Source of the DNA: JBBARC01 sp040400005
GTDB lineage: Bacteria > Pseudomonadota > Alphaproteobacteria > Acetobacterales > Acetobacteraceae
Reading direction: 5' to 3'
NCBI GenBank assembly: GCA_040400005.1
Contig: JBBARC010000044.1
Coordinates: 1 to 31,564, forward strand
DNA length: 31,564 nucleotides
The notes beneath the pieces were generated by a model. That model searched no databases and was not told the origin of the DNA. It saw only the letters and a program-made list of their open reading frames with translations. A program made the position numbers and the translations under genes. Shown in pieces: positions 23,592-31,550 of the stretch (the first letter of the stretch is position 1; each line of letters opens with the position of its first letter).

Positions 23592-24407
23592 ATGCAGGTC
23601 ATAGATTATGACAACTTAACCGACTGGGGACCCGTTGTTCGCGCCGCTGTTTTGGAAGTGATACCGATTAGGACCCTCCAGCAACTTCGAACTTTCCATG
23701 CGGCGTCCATCGAAGACGCGCTCAAGTTGGTTCTCACTGGTGTATGCCGCCACGGTATAGTCGAGCATGTCAGCAAAAGGCTTTCATCGTACCAGGTGCG
23801 CGTCTACCATGGCACCCGACTAAGTGATGCTGAATTAGCCCTTATCCGCGCCGAGGGTTTGCGCCCCTTGAGGCTTTCTGAACGCAGAGGCCTCTTAGCG
23901 GGTCTATTTCGTCACCATGAACGCTGGGAAGAATGCCAACATAGGCTCGATGAGGTTTTGCACGACCTTGGGCCTGGTGATGGCGCTGGACGGCGTGAGG
24001 ACGACTGCGTCCACGTGTGCTTCTCCCGCGCAGGTCTCGTTTATGGCTGTAGCCACTACCTAATTCACGGAGCCGAGGTGGATGGACACGTAGCCTATCG
24101 CCTATTCGGCAATGATACTGCAGACTCACTTCTCCAACGCGGTAGGAGTGCGAAATTAATAACGTTTCTCGCGCCTTTTTCTGAGGCTGCTGGTGCGGCC
24201 AACCCCTATGGGTTTCCAGCCGATGAAATGCCGTCGTTGATTGGCATCCTCCTCAATGCCTGGGCGTATTCGGAAACCAACTCTGCTTTCAAAGTGACTG
24301 ATCTCAACGATTGTACTGCGGCGCGCTTCAAAGGCCAAATAAACCCTCAACGCCTAAAAAAGATTATTGATGTGCCTGATACTGAACTGGGTATTTCTCT
24401 CAATTAG
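23592..24407 (+). CDS. Orphan protein with YHGTR motif, possible ADP-ribosyltransferase-like fold
   Basis: The 271-residue product matches no family I can name. VRVYHGTRLSDAELALIRAEGL (69-90) looks like the first strand and helix of ADP-ribosyltransferases, whose NAD-binding histidine sits in YHGT or WHGT. VHVCFSRAGLVYGCSHYL (140-157) could be the strand with the second-motif serine/tyrosine. A clear third-motif glutamate is not visible; E162 is one option. No signal peptide or membrane segment. Base composition is noticeably lower in GC than both neighbours, with TTA, GTA and AGA-type codons rare elsewhere in the window, which suggests recent acquisition. It stands alone between the esterase and maeB. 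The coding call is good; the fold is a guess from motif pattern. Confidence 0.72.
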   Translation: MQVIDYDNLTDWGPVVRAAVLEVIPIRTLQQLRTFHAASIEDALKLVLTGVCRHGIVEHVSKRLSSYQVRVYHGTRLSDAELALIRAEGLRPLRLSERRGLLAGLFRHHERWEECQHRLDEVLHDLGPGDGAGRREDDCVHVCFSRAGLVYGCSHYLIHGAEVDGHVAYRLFGNDTADSLLQRGRSAKLITFLAPFSEAAGAANPYGFPADEMPSLIGILLNAWAYSETNSAFKVTDLNDCTAARFKGQINPQRLKKIIDVPDTELGISLN

Positions 24408-24459
24408 AATGGGATCAGCAAGTTTTTGAGGTGGTTCGATTTAAATCTTGCAAGACTGC

Positions 24460-24486
24460 TGCGGCACAAAATTCCTTTCTGCCGCA
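24460..24486 (+). terminator. Possible terminator hairpin after the orphan gene
   Basis: TGCGGCA (24460-24466) pairs with TGCCGCA (24480-24486) around an A/T-rich loop. No T run follows, so function as an intrinsic terminator is doubtful. The hairpin lies 53 bases after the orphan gene's stop. Confidence 0.3.
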
Positions 24487-24487
24487 C

Positions 24488-24530
24488 AAAGATGATGGCT
24501 GGCGCAAGAGCTTACCCACCCTACGATTGC
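24488..24530 (+). repeat. REP-like palindromic element
   Basis: GATGATGGCTGGCGCAAGAG and CTTACCCACCCTACGATTGC share the core and the CCCTACG end with the copy at 1817 and the AAGATG...GGCGCAAGAGCTTA stretch with the copy at 1341. The stem is imperfect. Confidence 0.6.
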
Positions 24531-24554
24531 TGATGCGAATCCAACTTAGCTAAC

Positions 24555-24595
24555 AAAAGTCTTTTTGCTTCTTTTTCTTCAGAAAAAGAAGAGTC
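24555..24595 (+). repeat. Single palindromic arm (copy D) after maeB
   Basis: AAAAGTCTTTTT is followed by a perfect 24-base palindrome, CTTCTTTTTCT-TC-AGAAAAAGAAG (24568-24591). No inverted partner is nearby. It lies about 20 bases from the maeB stop codon and is the least degraded single arm in the window. Confidence 0.85.
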
Positions 24596-24612
24596 TTACT
24601 TGTCTTTTTCCC

Positions 24613-26886
24613 TTACAATGCCTGCACAATCTGCGCCGCCGCAATCGCCGTCATGTTTTGAATAGCGCGCGCCGTCGCACTGGGAACCAGCACGTGCAGC
24701 GGGCGCGACATACCCAGCAGCAAGGGCCCCACCGGCAGCCCGTCGCCGGCGGCTTTCAGCAAAGTGAAAGCGATATTGGCGGCATCGAGATTTGGCATAA
24801 TCAGCAGATTGGCGCTGCCGGTCAACGGGCTATCGGGGATAATTTTTTCGCGGATCGATTCCGAAAGTGCGGCATCGGCGTGCATTTCACCATCGACCTC
24901 GAAATTGGGCGCGCTGGCGCGAATAAGCGCCAGCGCATCGCGCATTTTGCGCGCTGACGGGGATTTGCTGGCGCCGAAACTTGAGTGCGAAAGCAAAGCT
25001 ACTTTGGGTTCGATACCAAAGCCGCGCACGGCGGCGGCGGCCAAATGGGTCATTTCGGCGATCTGCTCGGCGCTGGGATCGACCACCATGTGGGTATCGG
25101 CAATAAACACCGCGCCGGCGGGTAGAATAAGGGCGGAAATGGCATAGACTCGTTTTACATCGGCGCGTTTGGGGATGATCGGCAGCACGTATTCCAGCGC
25201 GCGCCACCAATCGCCGGTGCCACCGCACAGGGCTGCGTCAACTTTGCCCAGTGCCAGCAGCATGGCGGTGGCGACGGTTTGGCGGGTGCGCACGCGGCGG
25301 GCGGCGGCATCGGGCGGCACACCGCGGCGGGCGATCAGGGATTGGTAGCCGGCGATCAGTTCCGCCATCAGCGCTTCGTCGGCGGTGGGGTCAACCAGTT
25401 GCACATCGTGATCCAGCCGCATCCGTAGGCCCAGTTTGGTGATACGGGCTTCAATAATGCCACGCCGCCCAACCAGCACGGGGGCTGCGATTTTGTCGTC
25501 GATCACCGATTGCACGGCGCGCAGCACGCGTTCATCTTCGCCTTCGGCATACGCCACCCGGCTAAGTTTGCTGCGGGCGGCGGCAACCACTGGACGCATC
25601 ACCTGGCCAGAACGGAAAACGAAACGTTCAAGTTCATAAAAATAGGCGGTAAAATCGCTGATCGGGCGGGTCGCCACACCGCTTGCCATGGCGGCGCGGG
25701 CAACCGCCGGGGCGATTTCCAAAATCAGTCGGGGATCAAACGGTTTGGGCAGAATGTAGTCGGGGCCGAAGGTTTGCGCGGCACCGCCATAGGCGCGGGC
25801 GACCACTTCGCTGGCTTCTTTGCGGGCGAGGCCGGCCAGCGCATCCACCGCGGCAATGGTCATGGCTTGGTTAATCGTGCTGGCGCCAACATCTAACGCG
25901 CCGCGGAAGATGAAGGGAAAGCACAAGACATTATTAACCTGGTTGGGAAAATCGCTGCGCCCAGTGGCAATAATGGCATCGGGGCGGGCGGCGCGGGCAA
26001 TGCTGGGGTCAATTTCGGGATCGGGATTTGCTAACGCCATGATCACCGGTTTGGGTGCAAACAGGCCGAGATACGATTCTTTCAGCACGTTGGGGGCGGA
26101 CAGGCCTAAGAAAAGATCGGCGCCAGGTAACGCATCTTCCAGCGTGCGGGCATCGGTTTGGCGGGCATAGCGGGCCATGTTGGTCGCCATGTTGGGCTCG
26201 CGCCCGGCGTAGACCACACCTTTGATGTCGGTGAGGGTGACATTATCCACCGGTAAACCCATGGCTACCAGCAAATCCACACAGGCCAAGGCGGCGGCCC
26301 CGGCGCCCGAGGTAACCAGCCGTATATCGGCCAAGGTTTTGCCTTGCAGCAGCAGCGCGTTGCGCACGGCGGCGGCAACGGTAATGGCGGTGCCATGTTG
26401 ATCGTCGTGAAACACCGGGATGTTCATGCGGGCGCGCAAGGCTGCTTCCACCACAAAACATTCCGGGGCTTTGATATCTTCCAGGTTGATCGCGCCAAAA
26501 CTCGGCTCTAGCGCGGCGATCACTTCAATTAAACGCGTGGGGTCGTTTTCGGCAATTTCGATATCGATCGCATCGATCCCGGCAAAGGTTTTGAACAGGG
26601 CCGCTTTGCCCTCCATCACCGGTTTGGCGGCAAGCGGCCCAATGGCGCCTAAGCCGAGCACGGCGGTGCCGTTGGTAATAACGGCCACAAGATTGGCCCG
26701 CGCGGTGTAATCGGCGGCCAGCGCCGGGTTGGCGGCGATCGCCTCGCAGGCAGCAGCGACCCCAGGGGAGTAGGCGAGTGACAGATCGCGCTGGGTTGCC
26801 ATGCGTTTGGTCGGCTCGATCGACAGTTTCCCCGGCCGCGGCAGGCGGTGGTAATCCAGGGCGGCGCGTCTAAAATCGTCGTCCAT
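24613..26886 (-). CDS. maeB: NADP-dependent malic enzyme with C-terminal phosphotransacetylase-like domain
   Basis: MaeB decarboxylates malate to pyruvate and makes NADPH. The product is about 757 residues. The malic N-terminal domain holds LSLAYSPGVAAACEAI near residue 37 and GLGAIGPLAAKPVMEGKAALFKTF. Metal and NADP segments are VFHDDQHGTAI and TSGAGAAALACVDLL. From about 430 a PTA-type domain follows (SRVAYAEGEDERVLRAVQS, GPLLLGMSRPLHVL), which in this family is regulatory and senses acetyl-CoA rather than transferring acetyl groups. The start is ATG at 26886; a GTG at 26889 is directly upstream and better spaced from AGGAA, so it is an alternative. It is divergent from a TetR gene. Confidence 0.95.
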   Translation of the reverse strand: MDDDFRRAALDYHRLPRPGKLSIEPTKRMATQRDLSLAYSPGVAAACEAIAANPALAADYTARANLVAVITNGTAVLGLGAIGPLAAKPVMEGKAALFKTFAGIDAIDIEIAENDPTRLIEVIAALEPSFGAINLEDIKAPECFVVEAALRARMNIPVFHDDQHGTAITVAAAVRNALLLQGKTLADIRLVTSGAGAAALACVDLLVAMGLPVDNVTLTDIKGVVYAGREPNMATNMARYARQTDARTLEDALPGADLFLGLSAPNVLKESYLGLFAPKPVIMALANPDPEIDPSIARAARPDAIIATGRSDFPNQVNNVLCFPFIFRGALDVGASTINQAMTIAAVDALAGLARKEASEVVARAYGGAAQTFGPDYILPKPFDPRLILEIAPAVARAAMASGVATRPISDFTAYFYELERFVFRSGQVMRPVVAAARSKLSRVAYAEGEDERVLRAVQSVIDDKIAAPVLVGRRGIIEARITKLGLRMRLDHDVQLVDPTADEALMAELIAGYQSLIARRGVPPDAAARRVRTRQTVATAMLLALGKVDAALCGGTGDWWRALEYVLPIIPKRADVKRVYAISALILPAGAVFIADTHMVVDPSAEQIAEMTHLAAAAVRGFGIEPKVALLSHSSFGASKSPSARKMRDALALIRASAPNFEVDGEMHADAALSESIREKIIPDSPLTGSANLLIMPNLDAANIAFTLLKAAGDGLPVGPLLLGMSRPLHVLVPSATARAIQNMTAIAAAQIVQAL

Positions 26887-26950
26887 CACGTCACGTTCCT
26901 GTTGGTTGGCAAGGTTGCTGGCACAGGGAATCGGCGCGCCGGGGGGCTGC

Positions 26951-27026
26951 CGTCAAGGGGCGGCGGCGGGTGGCTGGTGCCGATTGCTCGGCCACCCCCT
27001 TGACAATGTAGACCGGTCTGTATAAT
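26951..27026 (+). promoter_or_regulatory. tetR promoter with palindromic operator; possible divergent maeB -35
   Basis: TTGACA (27000-27005) and TATAAT (27021-27026) are consensus elements with a short 15-bp spacer. The spacer holds a perfect palindrome, AGACCGGTCT (27010-27019), in the context GTAGACCGGTCTGTA. This matches the TAGACCRGTCT operators of LmrA/YxaF-type TetR regulators. On the opposite strand an identical CCCCTTGAC occurs at 26960-26952 and may be the maeB -35, though its -10 is poor. A repressor on the palindrome would block tetR transcription directly. Confidence 0.8.
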
Positions 27027-27053
27027 TAGGGCTTATCGAAAGGACATCGTTTT

Positions 27054-27647
27054 ATGGGTGCGCCGCCAAAACATCGGGATAATCTGGTTGCCAGCGCGGT
27101 TGCGTTGTTTCGCCGCCAGGGATTCTCCGGCACCGGCATTGCCGACATTCTGGCGGCCAGCGGTGCGCCCAAGGGGTCGCTGTATCACTATTTCCCCGAC
27201 GGCAAGGAAGCGATCGGGGAGGCGGCGTTGCGGGCCGCCGGTGAGCGTGGCGCGGCGTTGCTGCGCGAAGGGGCGGCGCGGGTTGCCGATGCATCCCTTC
27301 TGGTGCGCGGTTTTGCCGAAGCGATGACCAAAACCGCGCTGGACAGTGATTTTACCGAAGGTTGCCCGGTGGCAGCCTTAATGGTGGAAGCAGCGACTGC
27401 CTCGCACCGGCTAAGTGACGCCGGGGCTGCAGCCTATGCGTCCTGGGCCGGGGTGCTGGCTGAAAAGCTGGTGGATGGCGGGGTGGCGCCTGATCGCGCG
27501 CAGAGCTTGGGTATGTATGCGGTTTCGGTGTTGCAGGGGGCGCTGCTGGTGGCCCGTGCAAGCCGCGAGGTGGCGCCGCTAAAAGTTGCGGCTGTGGAAT
27601 TACAACACGTGTTTGCGGCAGCCTTGCAATCAGCACGGCTGGTTTAA
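27054..27647 (+). CDS. TetR/AcrR family transcriptional regulator, LmrA/YxaF-like
   Basis: The 197-residue protein has the TetR N-terminal helix-turn-helix (LVASAVALFRRQGFSGTGI, then ADILAASGAPKGSLYHYFPDGKEAI, residues 10-57). The C-terminal ligand domain contains FTEGCPVAALMVEAA, a sequence typical of LmrA/YxaF relatives that control multidrug or quinone-type exporters and oxidoreductases. The operator in its own promoter fits that subfamily. ATG at 27054 has AAGGA nine bases upstream. No exporter gene is adjacent; the candidates for control are maeB (divergent) and the 49-codon ORF downstream. The inducer is unknown. Confidence 0.92.
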   Translation: MGAPPKHRDNLVASAVALFRRQGFSGTGIADILAASGAPKGSLYHYFPDGKEAIGEAALRAAGERGAALLREGAARVADASLLVRGFAEAMTKTALDSDFTEGCPVAALMVEAATASHRLSDAGAAAYASWAGVLAEKLVDGGVAPDRAQSLGMYAVSVLQGALLVARASREVAPLKVAAVELQHVFAAALQSARLV

Positions 27648-27665
27648 TGTGAAGGAAAATGTGTG

Positions 27666-27815
27666 ATGACCAAATGCATGGATCTGCCGACACTGGCGTT
27701 GCTGGTGATTGTTATGGCGGCCGGCGCGATTGTTGGTGATGCGCTGCGTGGCGGCATGGGCCATGGGCGTGAGGCGGGCGTTGGCCAAATTGCCTGGGCG
27801 ACCAGCGGCCGGTGA
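27666..27815 (+). CDS. Small single-helix membrane protein downstream of tetR
   Basis: This 49-codon ORF starts at ATG 27666, with AAGGA nine bases upstream and 18 bases after the tetR stop. It encodes MTKCMDLPTLALLVIVMAAGA followed by a glycine-rich polar tail (LRGGMGHGREAGVGQ). One membrane helix, about residues 8-24, is likely. No family is recognised. Good Shine-Dalgarno spacing and position in the tetR transcript support it; its small size keeps confidence moderate. Its TGA ends at 27815, immediately next to the stop of the convergent gene that begins at 27816. Confidence 0.5.
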   Translation: MTKCMDLPTLALLVIVMAAGAIVGDALRGGMGHGREAGVGQIAWATSGR

Positions 27816-28238
27816 TTAGCCGTTTGCGAGTTTTTTGATCAGGGCTGGTAAAAATGCCAACGGCCAGATCAGCAGGGCGAGATTGGGCAAAAACCAGGCG
27901 GGGTTATACTCGCCTAGGATGGCCCAGTAGCTCACCGCCATGCCGCCGGCGACCATGGTTAAAATAAGTGAGATGAGGGCGGCGATCGGCCAATGTTTGG
28001 CGCCGCGCCGCCAGGCGGCCGCCGCAGTTAGGCCGGTGCCTGAAAATGCGAGATCGACGGGTAGGAACGACCAGTTCCAGGCGATGACGCGAGGATCGTG
28101 GTAGTTTGCGTAAAGGATCGCGGCGGGTGGGGTGATCACGCCTAGGGCCGCGATCAGGGTAACCGCCCAGTACAACAGAAACAGGCTGTCGGTGAGGGTT
28201 AAAGCAGCGATCAGGGCTTTTTGGCGGGCGGGGGTCAC
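27816..28238 (-). CDS. DUF5360/YvaD-like membrane protein
   Basis: From GTG 28238 the protein has 140 residues and four membrane segments: ALTLTDSLFLLYWAVTLIAA, WNWSFLPVDLAFSGTGLTAA, PIAALISLILTMVAGGMAVS and FLPNLALLIWPLAFLPAL. YANYHDPRVIAWNWSFLPVDL matches the DUF5360 (YvaD) family, small membrane proteins of unknown role. The frame extends to 28412, but that part lies inside the GGDEF-EAL gene and is not family-like. No Shine-Dalgarno is visible, so the start is uncertain; ATC codons just upstream are poor options. It follows the GGDEF-EAL gene by 67 bp on the same strand. Confidence 0.8.
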   Translation of the reverse strand: MTPARQKALIAALTLTDSLFLLYWAVTLIAALGVITPPAAILYANYHDPRVIAWNWSFLPVDLAFSGTGLTAAAAWRRGAKHWPIAALISLILTMVAGGMAVSYWAILGEYNPAWFLPNLALLIWPLAFLPALIKKLANG

Positions 28239-28305
28239 GATCGCAAAATGCTGGTGATGGGTGGCGTTGGCAAGGCGATACCACAGCGCGATGCCGGCCC
28301 GTGCG

Positions 28306-30060
28306 TTACGGGTTTGCCATAGCGGGTTCGCCCAGGCGTGCCAGAAGGGCCGCAATGGCACTTTCTGGCACCGGTTTGCTGAAATAGTAGCCTTGCACCG
28401 AGGTGCAGCCATTGGCGCGGATTTGGTCGAGTTGATCGAGGGTTTCCACCCCTTCGGCGGTGGTGGGAATGCCTAGGCTGGTGCCCAAGGCTGCGATGGC
28501 GCGCACAATGGCGTTATGTTGCGCCGCGTTGCCATCACCGCTGACGAAGGATCGGTCGATTTTGAGTTTATCAAAATGAAACCGGCTGAGTTGGCTGAGG
28601 GAGGCAAACCCCGTGCCAAAGTCATCCAGGGCCAGGCGCACGCCGGATAAGCGCAGCGCGTTCAGGGTTGCGTAAACACAGCCATTATCGTGCAGCAGCA
28701 TATTTTCGGTCACTTCCACTTCCAGCCGGTGGCCGGGCAGGCCAGATTGCACCAGGGCATCGCGTACCACCGAATCAAAGCCTGGCGATTCTACCTGCAA
28801 GGGCGATGCGTTAACGGCCACAGTGATGTCGGCCGGCCAGTGGGTGGCGGCTTTACAGGCGGTGCGCACCACCCAGGCACCGATCGCGCCGATCAGGCCT
28901 ATTTCTTCCGCAATCGGAATAAAAATGATGGGCGGCACCAGCCCGTTGCGCGGGTGGCGCCAGCGTATCAGCGCCTCGAATCCCGACACGCGCTGCGAGA
29001 GCAATTCAATTTGCGGCTGATAAAAAAGTTCGAATTCGTTGTTGGCCAGGGCGCAGTGCAAATCTTGCTCCAGCGCGCGGCGGGTGCGGGCGAGTTCATC
29101 AAGTTTGGGCTCGAAACTGCGTACCGATTGTGTGTTATCGGTGCAGGCGGCGACCAGCGCCAGGGCTGCGTGGTCGAGCAATATATCGGCGTTAGCACCA
29201 TCGGCCGGGGCGTGGGCGATACCGATGGCGGCGCCGATTTCTACCCGGTGATCGTCGATCATCAAGGGTTCAGCAGCGATATCGGTCAGGCGTTGGGCCA
29301 GCGCATGGGCCTGGGCAGGGTCGGTTATGCCGGCAGCCATCACGGCAAATTCGTCGCCAGCGAAACGGGCAATCATGTCATCTTCGCGCAGCAGGCCAGA
29401 AAGCCGGCCGGCAACCAGGCGCAGCACCTGATCGCCGGCATAGGCACCAAGCGCTTCGTTCACCGCGCGGAAGCGCCGCAAATTGAGCAGCATCAGCGTG
29501 GTAGCGCCACCGTGCGCCATATCCAGCCGATCGCGCAGCATCAGTATAAAATGTTGGCGGTTCCATAGGCCGGTGATGGGGTCGGTGGCCGCGTGTTCCA
29601 GCAGCCAATCCTGGGTTGCCTGGGTTTGGGTGACGTCGGTCAGGCTGGCGATAAAGCCGCGGTTGCGCACGCAGCGCAGGTCGATGGCGATAACCCTGGC
29701 GGCGGTGGCGCCGGTGGCAGGTAGGGAGATCAGCACATCGCGCGATTGCGCCCGGCCTTGCGGGCCAAAAATCGCACTCAACACCTGCAAATTGCCGGGA
29801 TCGAGGGCGCGGCTTGCGGCCAGCACCTGCATAATCGGCAGGCCTGCGCGGCCGTTGGCGGCACTGATGCCCAGCATGCCGGCGGCGGGCTTGGTGATCA
29901 GGCGCACCCGCTGGGTGCGGTCCATGATGATCAACCCCGGCCGGGCCTGATCTAAGGCGGCCAATAGCAAAGATTCGTCGCTGCCAATGGCGCGGCGGCG
30001 CACGGTGGCACGGCTGGGCGATGCCTGGCTGGCACGCACCAAAAAGCCATCTTCATTCAT
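28306..30060 (-). CDS. PAS-GGDEF-EAL cyclic-di-GMP protein, probable phosphodiesterase
   Basis: The 584-residue cytoplasmic protein has a PAS-like N-terminal domain (about 30-150), a GGDEF domain (about 155-315) and an EAL domain (about 325-575). The EAL site is complete: FEALIRW (361-367), N417, VEVTENML (448-455), ALDDFGTGF (477-485), KLKIDRSF (498-505), AEGVET (535-540) and the glutamine in SVQGYYFSKP. The GGDEF site is altered: the signature is AGDEF (234-238) and the first metal-binding aspartate is asparagine (N193 in LLNLRRFRAVN). The inhibitory-site motif RxxD is kept (REDD, 225-228), five residues before AGDEF. It likely degrades c-di-GMP, with the GGDEF domain as GTP or c-di-GMP sensor. 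ATG at 30060 has no obvious Shine-Dalgarno. Confidence 0.93.
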   Translation of the reverse strand: MNEDGFLVRASQASPSRATVRRRAIGSDESLLLAALDQARPGLIIMDRTQRVRLITKPAAGMLGISAANGRAGLPIMQVLAASRALDPGNLQVLSAIFGPQGRAQSRDVLISLPATGATAARVIAIDLRCVRNRGFIASLTDVTQTQATQDWLLEHAATDPITGLWNRQHFILMLRDRLDMAHGGATTLMLLNLRRFRAVNEALGAYAGDQVLRLVAGRLSGLLREDDMIARFAGDEFAVMAAGITDPAQAHALAQRLTDIAAEPLMIDDHRVEIGAAIGIAHAPADGANADILLDHAALALVAACTDNTQSVRSFEPKLDELARTRRALEQDLHCALANNEFELFYQPQIELLSQRVSGFEALIRWRHPRNGLVPPIIFIPIAEEIGLIGAIGAWVVRTACKAATHWPADITVAVNASPLQVESPGFDSVVRDALVQSGLPGHRLEVEVTENMLLHDNGCVYATLNALRLSGVRLALDDFGTGFASLSQLSRFHFDKLKIDRSFVSGDGNAAQHNAIVRAIAALGTSLGIPTTAEGVETLDQLDQIRANGCTSVQGYYFSKPVPESAIAALLARLGEPAMANP

Positions 30061-30170
30061 GGCACAATGCCCGTGGTCTCGGCACAGGTGGATGTGAAAC
30101 AGACCGCAATGTGTCGCCCTCCGGCACGGCTTGGTGCGGCGTTACGGTACGGAGGATGGGTTAAGGAAGG

Positions 30171-30302
30171 TTCTTCTTTTTCTGAAGAAAAAGAAGCAAA
30201 AAGACTTTTACGACGCTGGGCCTGGGGCACCGCCGCCACCGCGAATCCCGAACCCCCATCATAAAAGTCTTTTGCTTCTTTTCTTCAGAAACGAAGGTTC
30301 TT
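30171..30302. repeat. Inverted pair of palindromic arms (copy E)
   Basis: The left arm at 30171-30210 holds a perfect 24-base palindrome (30173-30196) and AAAAAGACTTTTA. The right arm at 30261-30302 holds AAAAGTCTTTT (30263-30273) and CTTCTTTTCTTCAGAAACGAAG (30275-30296, one mismatch). The centre begins CGACGCTGGGCCTGGGGCAC, related to the centre of copy A. The right arm ends 3 bases before the stop of the acyltransferase at 30305. Confidence 0.9.
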
Positions 30303-30304
30303 CC

Positions 30305-31474
30305 CTATTTCAGCGCAATGGCCCCGTTTGGCACACGTGCGGCAAGCCATTTTCCTGCGCGCATGCCGGGTTTTTCAACGCTGTGGAAGCATAACCACGC
30401 GGCGGCACTGACGATCGCCAGCGTGATCGCCGCATCAATGAGGTAGGCCGCACCCGGCATCAGGCCGTAGGTGGCGATGCGGCCATACACCGGCCGCAAT
30501 GCGACAATGATCGGCAGGTGCAGCAAATAGACCGAGTAGCTGATGCGGCCAAAAAATAGCGTCACCCGGTTAACGAACAGCGCCAGCGGGTAAATGCTCA
30601 GGCCAATTAATAGGATGCCCCAAATGGTGCATTGCGCCAACTGGTGAACAACGGCCGTGTTAGCTAGCGCCGCCAAGGTCGGTGGGGCTGCGGTGACATT
30701 GAAAATGAACCGCCCCTCCCAGCCCATCCAGCCACTGATTAGCAGGCAGGCCAGCGCAATGATCGCAAGCCCCAGTACGGGCGGCAGGGATCTGCCGCTA
30801 AGTCGCGCCATGTAGATGCGGAAACAGGCCAGGCCGGCCATGAACAATGGCAGGCGGATGAGCAGGCTTTCGTAGAAATAGAAGAAATACAATTGTTCGG
30901 TAGTGCCGGTCAGGGGGCGGGGCGTGAGTGCGGCAATGGCAGGGCCGGCGCAAAAGGCTAGGATAACGCTGCCGGCGCACAGCAGCGCCATGCCGGCCGA
31001 GTGGCGGCTGCGCGCCAAAAACAACGGGAAAATGGTGTAAAACAGCATTTCTACGCCCACGGTCCAGCCGCCCAGGGGAATGCCTTCCTTATAATCGGGG
31101 AACAGGCCGAAGCCGAACAGCAAGTTCGCGGCGATGGCGCCAGCGCGCGGTTCGGCGGGACTGCCGCGCAGATGTAAGCATTCTAGCAGCGTGATCAGGT
31201 AGAACATCGGCGCTATGCGCCAGAAGCGCCTGATCCAGAATCGGCCCAGCGTGCCGCGTGTGGCGTCGGCATCGTCGCTGCTGGCGCCAAGCGAAAAGGC
31301 GCTGACCATAAAAAAAATATTCACCGCCGACCCGCCGACGAACAGCAGCGAACCCAAGGCTTGTGGCCCGGGCACGTTGCCGATGAAGGTGAGATGAAAC
31401 AGCAAAACATAAATGGCCGCTAAACCGCGAAGCGCGTCGATGAAGGGCAGGCGTTGTGAAAAGGCTTGGGCCAA
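30305..31474 (-). CDS. Acyltransferase 3 family (OafA/YrhL-like) membrane protein
   Basis: The protein of about 389 residues has roughly ten membrane helices. It carries the family signatures LPFIDALRGLAAIYVLLFHLTF near its N-terminus, GGSAVNIFFMVSAFSLG, the RFWIRRFWRIAPMFY loop, GGWTVGVEMLFYTIFP, and the C-terminal RISYSVYLLHLPII. Members acylate sugars or surface polymers in the inner membrane; the substrate is unknown. I set the start at TTG 31474, which has a strong AAGAAGG eight bases upstream. The frame also has an ATG at 31549, but it lies just beside a palindromic repeat arm, lacks a Shine-Dalgarno and would add a basic leader resembling repeat-derived sequence. Confidence in the family is high, in the start moderate. 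Confidence 0.88.
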   Translation of the reverse strand: MAQAFSQRLPFIDALRGLAAIYVLLFHLTFIGNVPGPQALGSLLFVGGSAVNIFFMVSAFSLGASSDDADATRGTLGRFWIRRFWRIAPMFYLITLLECLHLRGSPAEPRAGAIAANLLFGFGLFPDYKEGIPLGGWTVGVEMLFYTIFPLFLARSRHSAGMALLCAGSVILAFCAGPAIAALTPRPLTGTTEQLYFFYFYESLLIRLPLFMAGLACFRIYMARLSGRSLPPVLGLAIIALACLLISGWMGWEGRFIFNVTAAPPTLAALANTAVVHQLAQCTIWGILLIGLSIYPLALFVNRVTLFFGRISYSVYLLHLPIIVALRPVYGRIATYGLMPGAAYLIDAAITLAIVSAAAWLCFHSVEKPGMRAGKWLAARVPNGAIALK

Positions 31475-31550
31475 CCGGTATACCTTCTTTTCGTTTTGGG
31501 CGCGTCCCGCACGAGGCCCGCGGTGGTAGCGCGTCCCCAACCCCAACATA

